From JBBSJZ01 sp041739875 (GTDB lineage: Bacteria; Planctomycetota; Planctomycetia; Pirellulales; Pirellulaceae): a stretch of DNA of 64,000 nt. The notes beneath the pieces were generated by a model, which saw nothing but the letters and a program-made list of their open reading frames with translations, was not told the origin of the DNA and made no database searches. Of the stretch, positions 35,523 through 44,792 are shown piece after piece. The DNA lies in the NCBI GenBank assembly GCA_041739875.1, contig JBGSNA010000016.1:1-64000 (forward strand), given 5' to 3'. The stretch's first letter is position 1. Every line of letters begins with the position of its first letter. Both the position numbers and the translations under genes were made by a program.

Positions 35523-36787
35523 GCATGGCATCCGCAATCAAAACTCCCTCACGTCGACGCGAAACCGTTTACCTCTCACTGGTGCTGCTTCCACTTGCTC
35601 TCGCGACGATTACGTTGCTCGTCGGATTCGTCCGTGAAGCAATTTATTCCGCTCAAGTGAACCAAATCGTGGCAAAGCTGAAAATTGCTGGCGAACCAGT
35701 GGACTCAACGTCGTTGGCTTTGGCAAACAAGCTAACGTTGCCTGCCGCAGAGGTCGCCGAGAGTATCCGAATCGCAAACGCTGCTGAGCATCTTAAAAGT
35801 CGCTACTCAACCATGCTTCGCAAGTTCCAGGGAAGCTTAGAGGTCGCGCCTCCAAGTTTGGCAAGTGACGGCGAGGAATTGCTCATTCGTTACAGCAAGG
35901 ATGCACAACCGATGGTTGAAGCGATCGAGGATAAAAACTTCGCATCATCCAACGCCTTGTATATTTTGGAGCGGGAGCGAGATTTGGCCTATCATCAAGG
36001 CGACACCCCACGTGCCATCGAGATGCTGAAGAAGATAGGCACCGATGAAGAGTTTATACTCAAGTCTCTCGAATTCGACGTTTGGACTGCGGAAGACTTA
36101 AATCAACTTCGAGAGATTGTGGGCGCTCCGTCGGACCCAGACACTGCATGGCGGAAAAGTATTTCAAAGGGTCTAGCGCAGTTTCTCGAATTCGTTGATC
36201 TAGTCGATGCGAACGTGATTGCTCGGCGAGGCAATGAGTTGATGCACCCGTTTGGTATCGCACCGAGTCATGTACTGAGCCAGCTTTTGCTGTTCCACGA
36301 GGCCGAGCAATTGAGAGCAATCGGGACAAGGAATGCACGAAACGCGGCCGAGAGTATCGAGTGCAACAGCGCGGCGTTTAGCCTCGTCGCAGTTCCCATG
36401 GCGCGATCGAATTGGATTAACGGTTACAGGACGGTGTGGCTGGCAAATTCTGCGGAGTACGCTTGGAAATCTCGGATGACGAAACGTCGAGTTCTCACCG
36501 CCCTCGCGATCAAGCAGTTCAAGCTTCAAGAAGGTCGCTGGCCTGAATCACTCGACAAGCTGACAAAAGTTGGTTTGACAAGCTCGGACTGGAAAATTAG
36601 TGGCGATCAAGACTTCGGGTATCGCGTTATCGAGGACGGCAATGCTGCCCTCTTGTGGACTGGCGGGACGGAAGAGTTGGAGTCACCCAAGTGGTTCGAG
36701 AAGAGCTTCCGCACTCCCTCGCAACCGCCCTTTCAATGGATGCTAAACGCCTCAACCATCGCAGAGTTGCAATCAACGATTCGTTAG
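35519..36787 (+). CDS. Membrane-anchored companion protein of the ABC permease (copy 1)
   Basis: A 422-residue protein with a single N-terminal membrane segment (SLVLLPLALATITLLVGFV) after a basic start, so most of it should be outside the cytoplasm. The C-terminal region has RRVLTALAIKQFKLQEGRWPESLDKL, a pattern seen at the end of several planctomycete and verrucomicrobial exported proteins. It is a diverged paralogue of the protein at 39378-40802. Overlap with the permease is ATGA, meaning tight translational coupling and probably a shared complex. Function unknown. Confidence 0.75.
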   Translation: MSMASAIKTPSRRRETVYLSLVLLPLALATITLLVGFVREAIYSAQVNQIVAKLKIAGEPVDSTSLALANKLTLPAAEVAESIRIANAAEHLKSRYSTMLRKFQGSLEVAPPSLASDGEELLIRYSKDAQPMVEAIEDKNFASSNALYILERERDLAYHQGDTPRAIEMLKKIGTDEEFILKSLEFDVWTAEDLNQLREIVGAPSDPDTAWRKSISKGLAQFLEFVDLVDANVIARRGNELMHPFGIAPSHVLSQLLLFHEAEQLRAIGTRNARNAAESIECNSAAFSLVAVPMARSNWINGYRTVWLANSAEYAWKSRMTKRRVLTALAIKQFKLQEGRWPESLDKLTKVGLTSSDWKISGDQDFGYRVIEDGNAALLWTGGTEELESPKWFEKSFRTPSQPPFQWMLNASTIAELQSTIR

Positions 36788-36797
36788 GAACTTCGAT

Positions 36798-36891
36798 CTT
36801 CACTCTCCCGTGGGAGAGTCGGCCTCTCGGGGCCGGAGAGGGCCCTCCTCGGCCCTGAGAGGCCGACCCTCCCGCAAGCTGGAGGGTGAAG
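36798..36891. repeat. Long imperfect palindrome (REP-like) between the two permease modules
   Basis: The 94-bp segment is nearly its own reverse complement. It folds as a central stem (cggcctctc / gagaggccg) flanked by two smaller hairpins (ctctcccgtgggagag, and accctcc-N8-ggagggt). It fills most of the 132-bp gap. It could be a dispersed REP-like element or an mRNA processing or attenuation site inside the operon. Confidence 0.8.
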
Positions 36892-36919
36892 TTAAATACA
36901 TCAACCTAAAGCAACAATC

Positions 36920-39298
36920 ATGAATCAAACAACCTTTCGTTCGTATGGATTGATTTGGAAAGAGATGCGACTTGTGGTGCCGCTGATCTTGATGCTCGTG
37001 GGAGCGGCGGTGTTGCTCGTGGGGCTCTGGTCGTTGTTCCAGCGTTCGTCGCTGGTCATGGAATATGCGACTCAAATCATCCCAGTGATGTGGCCGATCT
37101 TGTATGCGGCTGGGGCCGGTGCGATTCTGATTGGCCAGGAACGCGAGAACCGGACATTGTGGTGGTTCGTGTCCTTGCCGATCTCTGCGCAACGTGTGTT
37201 CTGGACGAAAACAGTCGTCGCACTTGTTGGTTTGGCGTTGATGCTTGGCATGAGCGCCACATTCGCTTGGATGAGTGGACGAATCCGGGAATCGGAACTC
37301 GGTACGCTTACGATCTTGCTGTGCGTGTACGTTACCTTTTCTGGAATCTACACATCCTGGCGAATCAAGAATACGTTCGCTAGCTTGATTGCGGTGGTCC
37401 CATTGGTTGCCATTCCATCCATATTGCCGATGGTTGCACTTGAAACCGTTGCTTCCTACGCGAGTTCAGCGTATTTTCACCGCGGTTGCACATGGAGCTA
37501 TGCGATCGGCATCGTACTCGTGCTTTGGCTTGCGTATCGCGCGGCGATGCGGACGCTTTTGCCAGCCGATGCACGGGTCGAGTTTCGTCATCATTCGGAT
37601 GCGTGGCGAGAGCCATGGCAATCGACGATCCCGATCACGCCGTCGTACTTGCCGCCTAGTCCAGCGACACGATTTTCGGCGTTTCGCTCCTCACTCAACT
37701 CACTGGTTTGGCAATCCGTCCATCACAATCTGCTGGCGCTGATTGGATTGGTTGCGTTGGCTCTTTTGAGTTTCGTAATGGTCTTGTGGCAATCGAGCGA
37801 TCTTGTGCCGCTGGGCGGGGTTGTTTTGTGCGCGAGCTGGCTTGGCGTGTTTGCGTTTACTGGCGACGGCTCAGCCAAGCGGTTGCGGTTTCTGGCTGAT
37901 CGTGGTGTGTCACCGACGAAGGTCTGGTTGGGACGGCACGCCGTCAACGTCAGCCTGGTTTCGCTCGCGGTGCTCGTTTATGGAGCGATTTCGATTTTGC
38001 TGATCGTGAACCGATCGTCCGTCGTGTTGTGGCCATCGATTGGAATGGCTGCTCTCGTGTTGTGGACGGTGTATGGCGTGTCACAGTGGACGAGCCAATT
38101 GATTCGGATCCTCCCGGCCGCAGCACTACTGGGGCCCGTGTTCGGATTCGTCGCGGTGTATTGGCTTGGATTTGCCGCTACTGAACTTGGTGCGCCACTT
38201 TGGTTAATCCTCCTTTGCACTTGTATCCCGATGTTGGCGACCTGGATGTCGATGCGACAGTTCATGGACGAGACGGGACAGCTTCGTATTGGGTTGATGA
38301 GCCTTGTGCCGGCGATCGCCTTGATCGTCCTTCCGATGATTCCTGCGGCACGGACCGTCATGACGTGGCCATCGATGCCCGCCGGCACGCGAACGGCGTT
38401 GTTGGCGGAGGCGAATGTGGCAATCCGCGATGCGACGCAGCCACAATCGATGATGTTGAGGGAGTCGCCCATTCGCGCAGCCCAAACGCAAAGTGGCAAT
38501 GCCTTGTTCGCAGCCATGTCGAACAAGGAAGCGTTGAAGGTTCTCGAAGAGTATTCGTTTGCTCCCGACGCACGATTGCAATTGGGTGATGGACTGCATG
38601 ATAGCTCGGTTCCGTTAGCGGTCGATCTCAGCATCCTGGAGAATTCGCTCGCAATTACGAGTTATCACGTTTTGCAATTCAAAGTGGATCCGAATAACGA
38701 AGATGCGACTGAGCGATTGGGAGCGTGGATCAACACGCTTGCGACGATGACGCGGCGATTTCGTGCGAGTCCAAGATGGCTCGACCAGGAAGCCGCTGAT
38801 GTGGTCGAGATTTGGCTCACTCAAACGCTTTCAAGCGATTCGATGAAGTCGCTCGCGGATCGCGACTTTGCGACAGAAGCCCGCGACATGCTCGCGGATC
38901 GCGAACTTCGCAGCAAGTCGCGTCGCCGAGCAGTGCTGGCGAGTTGGCATCAGTACTACGAAAAGGGGCGTGGAGATCTCGGTGGACTTCACTTCTACGA
39001 ATGGACGCCGGCGATATCTTCCACGATCCGCGACTACGTTCAAGACCGAAACGTGGACGCAGTCGTTGATCGATCGATTCGCTTGATCGAGACCGGTGAC
39101 CGCGGCGAATCGACCTTGGAGCTGCGCCATGAATTGCACGCGCTGACCGCAGATCCCGCGATCGCATTCGAGGATGGTCCATACTCCGATCGACTGCGAG
39201 CCAGCCTAGAACACGGCATGACGATTTCACCGAGACAAACACTGACGTTCCCAGCGAACCAGTGGTATGCAGGCTGGGAAGACGACGCTGCAAAATAA
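36920..39298 (+). CDS. Large ABC-2 permease with C-terminal soluble domain (copy 2)
   Basis: A 792-residue paralogue of the first permease, matching along its length: GLIWKEMRLVVPLILMLVG, YAAGAGAILIGQERENRTLW, LADRGVSPTKVWLGRH, and in the soluble tail RWLDQEAADVVEIWLTQTL and SKSRRRAVLASW. Two sets of about six membrane segments precede the tail. The two permeases may pair with the single ATPase as a heteromeric exporter. The substrate is unknown. Confidence 0.85.
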   Translation: MNQTTFRSYGLIWKEMRLVVPLILMLVGAAVLLVGLWSLFQRSSLVMEYATQIIPVMWPILYAAGAGAILIGQERENRTLWWFVSLPISAQRVFWTKTVVALVGLALMLGMSATFAWMSGRIRESELGTLTILLCVYVTFSGIYTSWRIKNTFASLIAVVPLVAIPSILPMVALETVASYASSAYFHRGCTWSYAIGIVLVLWLAYRAAMRTLLPADARVEFRHHSDAWREPWQSTIPITPSYLPPSPATRFSAFRSSLNSLVWQSVHHNLLALIGLVALALLSFVMVLWQSSDLVPLGGVVLCASWLGVFAFTGDGSAKRLRFLADRGVSPTKVWLGRHAVNVSLVSLAVLVYGAISILLIVNRSSVVLWPSIGMAALVLWTVYGVSQWTSQLIRILPAAALLGPVFGFVAVYWLGFAATELGAPLWLILLCTCIPMLATWMSMRQFMDETGQLRIGLMSLVPAIALIVLPMIPAARTVMTWPSMPAGTRTALLAEANVAIRDATQPQSMMLRESPIRAAQTQSGNALFAAMSNKEALKVLEEYSFAPDARLQLGDGLHDSSVPLAVDLSILENSLAITSYHVLQFKVDPNNEDATERLGAWINTLATMTRRFRASPRWLDQEAADVVEIWLTQTLSSDSMKSLADRDFATEARDMLADRELRSKSRRRAVLASWHQYYEKGRGDLGGLHFYEWTPAISSTIRDYVQDRNVDAVVDRSIRLIETGDRGESTLELRHELHALTADPAIAFEDGPYSDRLRASLEHGMTISPRQTLTFPANQWYAGWEDDAAK

Positions 39299-39301
39299 GA
39301 G

Positions 39302-39365
39302 TAGGCCAGGACTTGTCCTGGCAATTGACAGTTGACCCGATCATGCCGGGACAGGTCCTGGCCTA
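39302..39365. repeat. Imperfect palindrome between permease copy 2 and companion copy 2
   Basis: Arms taggccaggac...gtcctggc and gccgggacaggtcctggccta fold back on each other over 64 bp. It fills nearly the whole 79-bp gap, as the 36798 palindrome does in the previous gap. Confidence 0.75.
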
Positions 39366-39377
39366 AGAGAAAAACCT

Positions 39378-40802
39378 ATGTCCAAAACAAAGCTTGTTGC
39401 CCCCATTCGTCGCGAACTTGCCTATCGGACGTTCATCGTCATGCCACCGCTTGCGGTTGCGGCAGTGATCGGGCTGGGTGTGTGGCGTGAGCGTGTTGCC
39501 GAAGTCGAGTTTCGCAGTACGATCGCAACGCACGTCAGTCGTAACGAACCTGTCGGTAACGCGTCAATGACTAAGTTCTTTGATAGCCGGACGACGCGAG
39601 AGACGTCGCAGCAGTGGCAAAGGATTACCACGTCGACCAGCGCACTGATGGGCAAGCACAATGGATCGACGGTGAACGAGTCGGATCCGTTGGTTCCGAA
39701 AGGCGAGCCTTGGCCGGCGGAGGCGTTTGCGAATGCGTTGAGTGAAGAGTCTCAGCCGATTTTGAGTGAATTGCGTGATTTGGCGGGAAGCAAAAAGCCG
39801 GTGTGGCTTCCTCTCCTGTTTGACGGCATCAACGTAAACTTTGAAGGAATCCAGGATTCTCGCATCGTTGCTCGATTGCTCGCCAATGAGTTTCGTGTCG
39901 CCTATCACGCTGGTGATCGCGAGCGAGCTGCGGCAACGTTGTCACTGATGCACTCCATGAATCAAATCACGGACTGGCAAGGCACAACGGTGGTTGCGCT
40001 CGTGCATCATTCTTTTGTCGGTCTTTATCAGAACTTGATTCGGGAATCGCTCGCGCACGAGTTTTGGACGCATGACGACTTGAAGGTGCTTGGAGAGACG
40101 TTACAACCCGACGTCGACCTTGACGATCGCTGGAGCAACATGATTGCCGGGGACCGTGCGATGGCATTTTCCGCCATGCGGGCAGTTGAGTCGACAAATC
40201 AATCCACGCGCGGTGCGTTTGGTGGGGATCAACTCGCTCCGTTCGGGATCGCAGCGACGCATCTCGAGGAGATGTCAAAGAAGTTAGATGAGAACGGATC
40301 GGTTCCAGGTGCGGGCACTTATGCTCATCAAGAAAATATTCGTCAGCTCTACAGCGTTCTACGAAACGGAAATCTGCGAGCCGGAAGCCCACGGTTCAAG
40401 GAGGTGAGCATTACGGGTCTACCCTTCGCGTTGGGTGATCCCATCCACGATTTCTATCTCCCAGCGTTCGAAGCAGCCAGTCGTGCCTTCGCGTATTCTG
40501 AAAATACTCGGCGTTGGACGTTGACGGCTGTCGCGATCAAGCAATTCCATTTGCAAGAGAAGCGTTGGCCGAGAACGCTGGATGAGCTGTCGCTGGTTGG
40601 CTTGCCCGACACTGAATCAAAAGTGGATGGTGTAGCGAATAGTGCTGTGAATGCGAATCGATTTGGCTATCGGATCCTCGGTCGCGGAAACGGAGTCCAG
40701 TTGTGGACCAGTTATGATTTCAACACCGTTCAACCAGTCGGCCTTGGTCCGCCGCAAGAACACGATCAGAAAAAGCCACAGTTCACGATTCACATTCGGT
40801 AG
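39378..40802 (+). CDS. Membrane-anchored companion protein of the ABC permease (copy 2)
   Basis: A 474-residue paralogue of the protein at 35519-36787. It has one N-terminal membrane segment (FIVMPPLAVAAVIGLGVW) and the same C-terminal pattern (RRWTLTAVAIKQFHLQEKRWPRTLDEL, here near residues 377-403). A middle stretch (RLLANEFRVAYHAGDRERAA) aligns with YHQGDTPRAIEML of the first copy. Unlike copy 1 it is not overlapped by its permease; a palindrome separates them. It is the last gene of the GntR-ABC run. Confidence 0.75.
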   Translation: MSKTKLVAPIRRELAYRTFIVMPPLAVAAVIGLGVWRERVAEVEFRSTIATHVSRNEPVGNASMTKFFDSRTTRETSQQWQRITTSTSALMGKHNGSTVNESDPLVPKGEPWPAEAFANALSEESQPILSELRDLAGSKKPVWLPLLFDGINVNFEGIQDSRIVARLLANEFRVAYHAGDRERAAATLSLMHSMNQITDWQGTTVVALVHHSFVGLYQNLIRESLAHEFWTHDDLKVLGETLQPDVDLDDRWSNMIAGDRAMAFSAMRAVESTNQSTRGAFGGDQLAPFGIAATHLEEMSKKLDENGSVPGAGTYAHQENIRQLYSVLRNGNLRAGSPRFKEVSITGLPFALGDPIHDFYLPAFEAASRAFAYSENTRRWTLTAVAIKQFHLQEKRWPRTLDELSLVGLPDTESKVDGVANSAVNANRFGYRILGRGNGVQLWTSYDFNTVQPVGLGPPQEHDQKKPQFTIHIR

Positions 40803-40807
40803 CGTTG

Positions 40808-40879
40808 ACGAGTCGACGGTCTGTTACGAGTCGACTGTCTGTTACGAGTCCACTGTCTGTTACGCGTCCACTGTCGGTT
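40808..40879. repeat. 18-bp tandem repeat, four copies
   Basis: Four consecutive 18-bp units (acgagtcgactgtctgtt and variants with 1-3 changes) sit between the convergent ends of the companion gene and smc. Confidence 0.9.
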
Positions 40880-40897
40880 GCGACCAGGCATTAAAAA

Positions 40898-43800
40898 TCA
40901 GGCAGCAGCGATTTCGCCGTCTTCGCTGACGTCTTCAAAGCGGATCGAGACCTGCTTGCTGACTCCGGATTCTTGCATCGTGACGCCATACAGCGTCGTG
41001 GCTGCGGTCATCGTTTTCTTGCTGTGCGTGACAACTACGAACTTAGTTTGGTCGAGAAACTCGGTGAGCACGGTGACGAAACGGCCGATATTGGCTTCGT
41101 CAAATGGCGCATCGACCTCGTCAAGCACACAGAACGGGCTCGGGCGATATTGGAAGATCGACATGAGCAGGGCAACGGCCGTGAGTGCCTTTTCGCCGCC
41201 GGACAGCAACGAATTGCTGAAGGTCGGCTTCCCAGGCGGCGTCGCCACGATTTCGACACCGGCTTCGAGCGGATCGTCGCTGTCTTCGAGAATCAAATCG
41301 GCGGTGCCGCCACCAAACGACTTGCGATACAACTTTTGGAAATTCAGGCGAATGGCTTCGAGTGTGTCCAAGAACAATCGGCGACTGTCGGCGTTGATAC
41401 GACCAATGATCCGCTGGAGCGAGTCTTTGGCGGCGGACAGGTCTTGGTATTGTCCGTGCAATTCGTCGTAGCGTGTTTGAAGACCCTCGAGTTCTTCGAG
41501 AGCTTCCATGTTGACGGAGCCAACATTTTGAACTTGGTTTCTCAGTCGTGCGATTTCTTCTTCGATCGACTCGCGGTCGTCGATCGATTGCATTTCTTCG
41601 GGCGGCTCACTCGCATTGAGATCGATTTCATAATCCTCAAGCATTCGGCTCGCGAGTGTTTCGCGCCGCAACCGTGCGTTATCGCGAGCAGCCGTGACCG
41701 CGTGCACGGCTTGGCTGGCCGCGTTCGCTTCTTTCATGGCCACTTCGCTGGCTTTTTGAACGGCACGATTCTCTTTGCGAACGTCCGCGGCCCGCTCCGC
41801 CAACTCACGCAATTGGTTATCGGAGGCTTGGGCATCCCATTGCAAGGTTGCCAATTGGTGCGTGGCGTCGAGGATTCGTGCCATCAGCGTTTCGATACGC
41901 GCACGACCTTGTTTAGCTTGCGAGCGAACGTCGGCAACGGCAGCTTCTCGCTGGCCTTGATCTCGTTGTTGCTGTTCCAAGGTGGCTGAGAGTGCTTCGT
42001 GCTTCTGATCGGCGCGGGCCAAGTCGACTGAAACAGCCATGACGGCGCTCGTCGCACCTTGTAATGCGGTTTGCGTATCGCTCATCATCTCGTCGATATC
42101 CGCAGCCTCCGCTTCGCATTCTTCGACGCGTTGTCTGCCGCGAGCCAGTTCGGTGCCGAGCTTTTCGCTTTCATTCTTGGCCGTGGTCGAGTCTTCGGTG
42201 ATGAGCAACTCTTCGGCAACCAATTCGCTCAACGCAATTTTGCGAGTCTCGTGACGCTCGTTGATATGTCGTTGCTCAGCTTCGGCGGCGGCGCGCTCGG
42301 TAACGAGTGAGCGATGTCGTTGCTCGATGCGTCCAAAGTCGGCAGCTTGCTCGTCGACGCGCGCGGCTAACCGCGTCGCTTCGGCTTCCGATTCGGTGAG
42401 TTGGAAACGGTAGTGCTTGAGCTCTTGGTCGGCGGAAGCCAGCTCACTGCGGCGGCTCACCAATCCCGTTGAGGCGCCTGTGGGACCGACGACGATCGTG
42501 CCGTCGTTTTCAAGCAGTTCACCGGACGACGTCACGAAACGCAAACCAGCTCCGGAAAGTTTTCGGAAGCCAATTGCCGTTGCGAGCGAATCGACAAGCC
42601 AAGTGCTGGCAAGTAAGTGACGAGCCAGCGGTTGAAATTTTTCGTCGCACTTGATCATGCGATCGCCGCGGCCGATAACGCCTTTGAGTCCATCCAATCG
42701 AATGCGGTCGCCCGGACGTCGTGTTGGTAAGTCGTCGGTGCGGACCAAGCCAACTCGGCTATTGATTTCGATGGTCCCGTCCAGGACAGCCTGTTGGATC
42801 GCTGGGCCAGTCACGATCACGTATTGGCTGCGTTCACCCAGTGCCGCATCAATCAGTGGTGCGACGTGGATATCGACATCGAAGCACTCAGCGACGATGC
42901 CATGAAGTGATTCCGATAGCGGGCTTTTTCCGCGTGCGTCACTGGCACCAGGAAGATTGGCACCAGCAAGATTGGCACCAGCAAGATGGGCGACATTGGC
43001 CAGTTGGCTGAGGATCGCACGGACGCCTCCGGACAACCCTTCTTGTCGACGTTGCAAATCCTGTAAGACACTGAGTCGTTCCGTCACGCCCTGTAAACGA
43101 ACTTGCAACGCAGCAATCTCATCGCGACGACGTTGGAGCGTTCGACGGCTTTCGTTGACTTTGGTCTCAGCGAGTTCAAGTTCCTTGGCACAGCTTGCGA
43201 TGTCTTCGTCGAGTTTAGCGACGCGTTCATTCGCGGCCGATGTTTCTTGAGTCGAGGTTTCAAGCAGCGATGCTGCGGTGACGCGTCGCTTCGCAAGACT
43301 GGCGAGCAAACGTCCGGCCTCCGCGATCCGCTGGGACACGCGTTGGATACTCGATTCGAGATCAGCGACGTGGCGGACGGCGGCGAGTTGGTTTTTTTGT
43401 GCCGCGTCACGTCGCGTTCGCACGGTCGACATTTCAGTTTCGATCGCAGCACGATGCGCATCGGCAGCAGCGGAACGTTGGCGGACTTGTGCCAGTTCGC
43501 TAGCGTACGTCGCGAGCCTCTGTTTCGCATCACGAAGCTCTGCGGCTGCGGAACCAGCTTGCGATTGCAGCAACCGAACTCGACGAAGCGATTTAGCAAC
43601 CGATTGACGCAAATCATCGTGTGTAATCGTGTCAGCTTCGCGGCGTCCGGAGAACTCAGCAATTCGTTGTAGCGAGAGACTCCGTTTCTCTTCGATCACT
43701 CGGGCTTCGTCGGCGATCTCTTGCAATCGCGCATCCGCAGCCTGTCGTTTGGCCGACATCTCTTGGCGATTTACCTCGAGCGCGGCGTGCTTTTCGATCG

Positions 43801-44548
43801 CTTCGGCGAGCCCGATCTCGGCAACGGAGAATTCTTCTGAGAGTGACACCCAATCGGTCCAGGCAACTTGGGTGCGCAGCTCTTTCAAACGCTCCGTCGC
43901 TTGGCGATAGCGTTCCGCTTTACTGGCTTGGCTTTTCAAACTCTTCAATCGCGAGGCCACTTCGTCAACGATGTCGCCGAGTCGTGTCAGATTCTGTTGC
44001 ACTCGAGCGAGACGCCGTTCGGCCTCAACTTTCTTTGCCTTAAAGCGGCTGATCCCCGCAGCCTCTTCGAAAATCGCACGGCGATCTTTCGGGTTCGCTT
44101 GCAGCATCCGGTCGACTTTGCCTTGCTCGATCAAGCTGTATGCGTCGATTCCGATGCCGGTGCCGCGAATCAGATCCTTGACGTCCTTGAGCCGGACGGG
44201 TTGGTTGTTGATCAAGTATTCGGCTTCGCCCGACCGATAAACCCGGCGAGTCACGTGGACTTCGGGCGCTTCGACTGGGAGAGCACCCGTCGAGTTGTCG
44301 AAAATGATCGTGGCTTCGGCCGAATTGGCTGGACCCCGAGTCTGCGATCCTTTGAAGATCACATCCGACATGTCTTTGCCGCGGAGGCTTTTGGCGCTCT
44401 GGGAACCGAGCACCCACTTGATCGCGTCAACGATGTTGGATTTGCCCGAGCCGTTGGGGCCGACGACGACAGTGATGCCGTCCGGGAAATCGAAGCGAGT
44501 TCGATCCGCGAAACTCTTGAATCCGGCCAGCTCGAGTGCTTTTAGCAT
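40898..44548 (-). CDS. smc: Chromosome segregation protein SMC
   Basis: A 1216-residue SMC ATPase that organises and segregates the chromosome with ScpA/ScpB. The N-terminal head has Walker A GPNGSGKSNIVDAIKWVLG, then two long coiled coils (rich in E, A, Q and R) flank the hinge at about residues 500-680. The C-terminal head has the signature LSGGEKALTAVALL and Walker B PFCVLDEVDAPFDEANIGRF. ATG 44548 (MLKALELAGFKSFADR) matches the canonical start; the frame upstream to 44614 is non-conserved. The beginning of the hinge region carries a short tandem repeat. It lies downstream of rimI on the same strand. Confidence 0.97.
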   Translation of the reverse strand: MLKALELAGFKSFADRTRFDFPDGITVVVGPNGSGKSNIVDAIKWVLGSQSAKSLRGKDMSDVIFKGSQTRGPANSAEATIIFDNSTGALPVEAPEVHVTRRVYRSGEAEYLINNQPVRLKDVKDLIRGTGIGIDAYSLIEQGKVDRMLQANPKDRRAIFEEAAGISRFKAKKVEAERRLARVQQNLTRLGDIVDEVASRLKSLKSQASKAERYRQATERLKELRTQVAWTDWVSLSEEFSVAEIGLAEAIEKHAALEVNRQEMSAKRQAADARLQEIADEARVIEEKRSLSLQRIAEFSGRREADTITHDDLRQSVAKSLRRVRLLQSQAGSAAAELRDAKQRLATYASELAQVRQRSAAADAHRAAIETEMSTVRTRRDAAQKNQLAAVRHVADLESSIQRVSQRIAEAGRLLASLAKRRVTAASLLETSTQETSAANERVAKLDEDIASCAKELELAETKVNESRRTLQRRRDEIAALQVRLQGVTERLSVLQDLQRRQEGLSGGVRAILSQLANVAHLAGANLAGANLPGASDARGKSPLSESLHGIVAECFDVDIHVAPLIDAALGERSQYVIVTGPAIQQAVLDGTIEINSRVGLVRTDDLPTRRPGDRIRLDGLKGVIGRGDRMIKCDEKFQPLARHLLASTWLVDSLATAIGFRKLSGAGLRFVTSSGELLENDGTIVVGPTGASTGLVSRRSELASADQELKHYRFQLTESEAEATRLAARVDEQAADFGRIEQRHRSLVTERAAAEAEQRHINERHETRKIALSELVAEELLITEDSTTAKNESEKLGTELARGRQRVEECEAEAADIDEMMSDTQTALQGATSAVMAVSVDLARADQKHEALSATLEQQQRDQGQREAAVADVRSQAKQGRARIETLMARILDATHQLATLQWDAQASDNQLRELAERAADVRKENRAVQKASEVAMKEANAASQAVHAVTAARDNARLRRETLASRMLEDYEIDLNASEPPEEMQSIDDRESIEEEIARLRNQVQNVGSVNMEALEELEGLQTRYDELHGQYQDLSAAKDSLQRIIGRINADSRRLFLDTLEAIRLNFQKLYRKSFGGGTADLILEDSDDPLEAGVEIVATPPGKPTFSNSLLSGGEKALTAVALLMSIFQYRPSPFCVLDEVDAPFDEANIGRFVTVLTEFLDQTKFVVVTHSKKTMTAATTLYGVTMQESGVSKQVSIRFEDVSEDGEIAAA
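42944..42988 (-). repeat. 15-bp tandem repeat, three copies, near the SMC hinge
   Basis: Three 15-bp units differing at single bases encode LAGAN, LAGAN and LPGAS-like pentapeptides at the edge of the hinge domain, where length is normally conserved. Confidence 0.9.
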
Positions 44549-44708
44549 GCGACAGGTTTTGGCTCGGAACTCGAATGACGACAGGAACTTACATACCCGG
44601 GAAAGACAACTCACTAGGGTAAATAAAAGGGTCGCCCGGGCCTAGCTCTGTTTCGCAAGGAAACCAACATTTCGGCTGAGTGAGTCGGGCGATGGATCCG
44701 CATCAGCA

Positions 44709-44757
44709 TCGGCCAGGCCCTACCCTGGCGCCGCCTGCCAGGGCAGGGCCTGGCCGA
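44709..44757. repeat. Near-perfect palindrome between rimI and smc
   Basis: Arms tcggccaggccctaccctggc and gccagggcagggcctggccga, with one mismatch, are separated by 7 bp. It is a third large palindrome in a short intergenic gap; it shares ggccagg-type arms with the 39302 element. With no T run it is not a typical intrinsic terminator. Confidence 0.85.
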
Positions 44758-44792
44758 CGAATGTGCTTCACCAAGCCCCAAAATGAGTCAAC

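Noticed and set aside
40808..40879. Four 18-bp repeats that could suggest a small CRISPR array.
   Set aside because: The units are contiguous with no spacers, and no cas gene is near.
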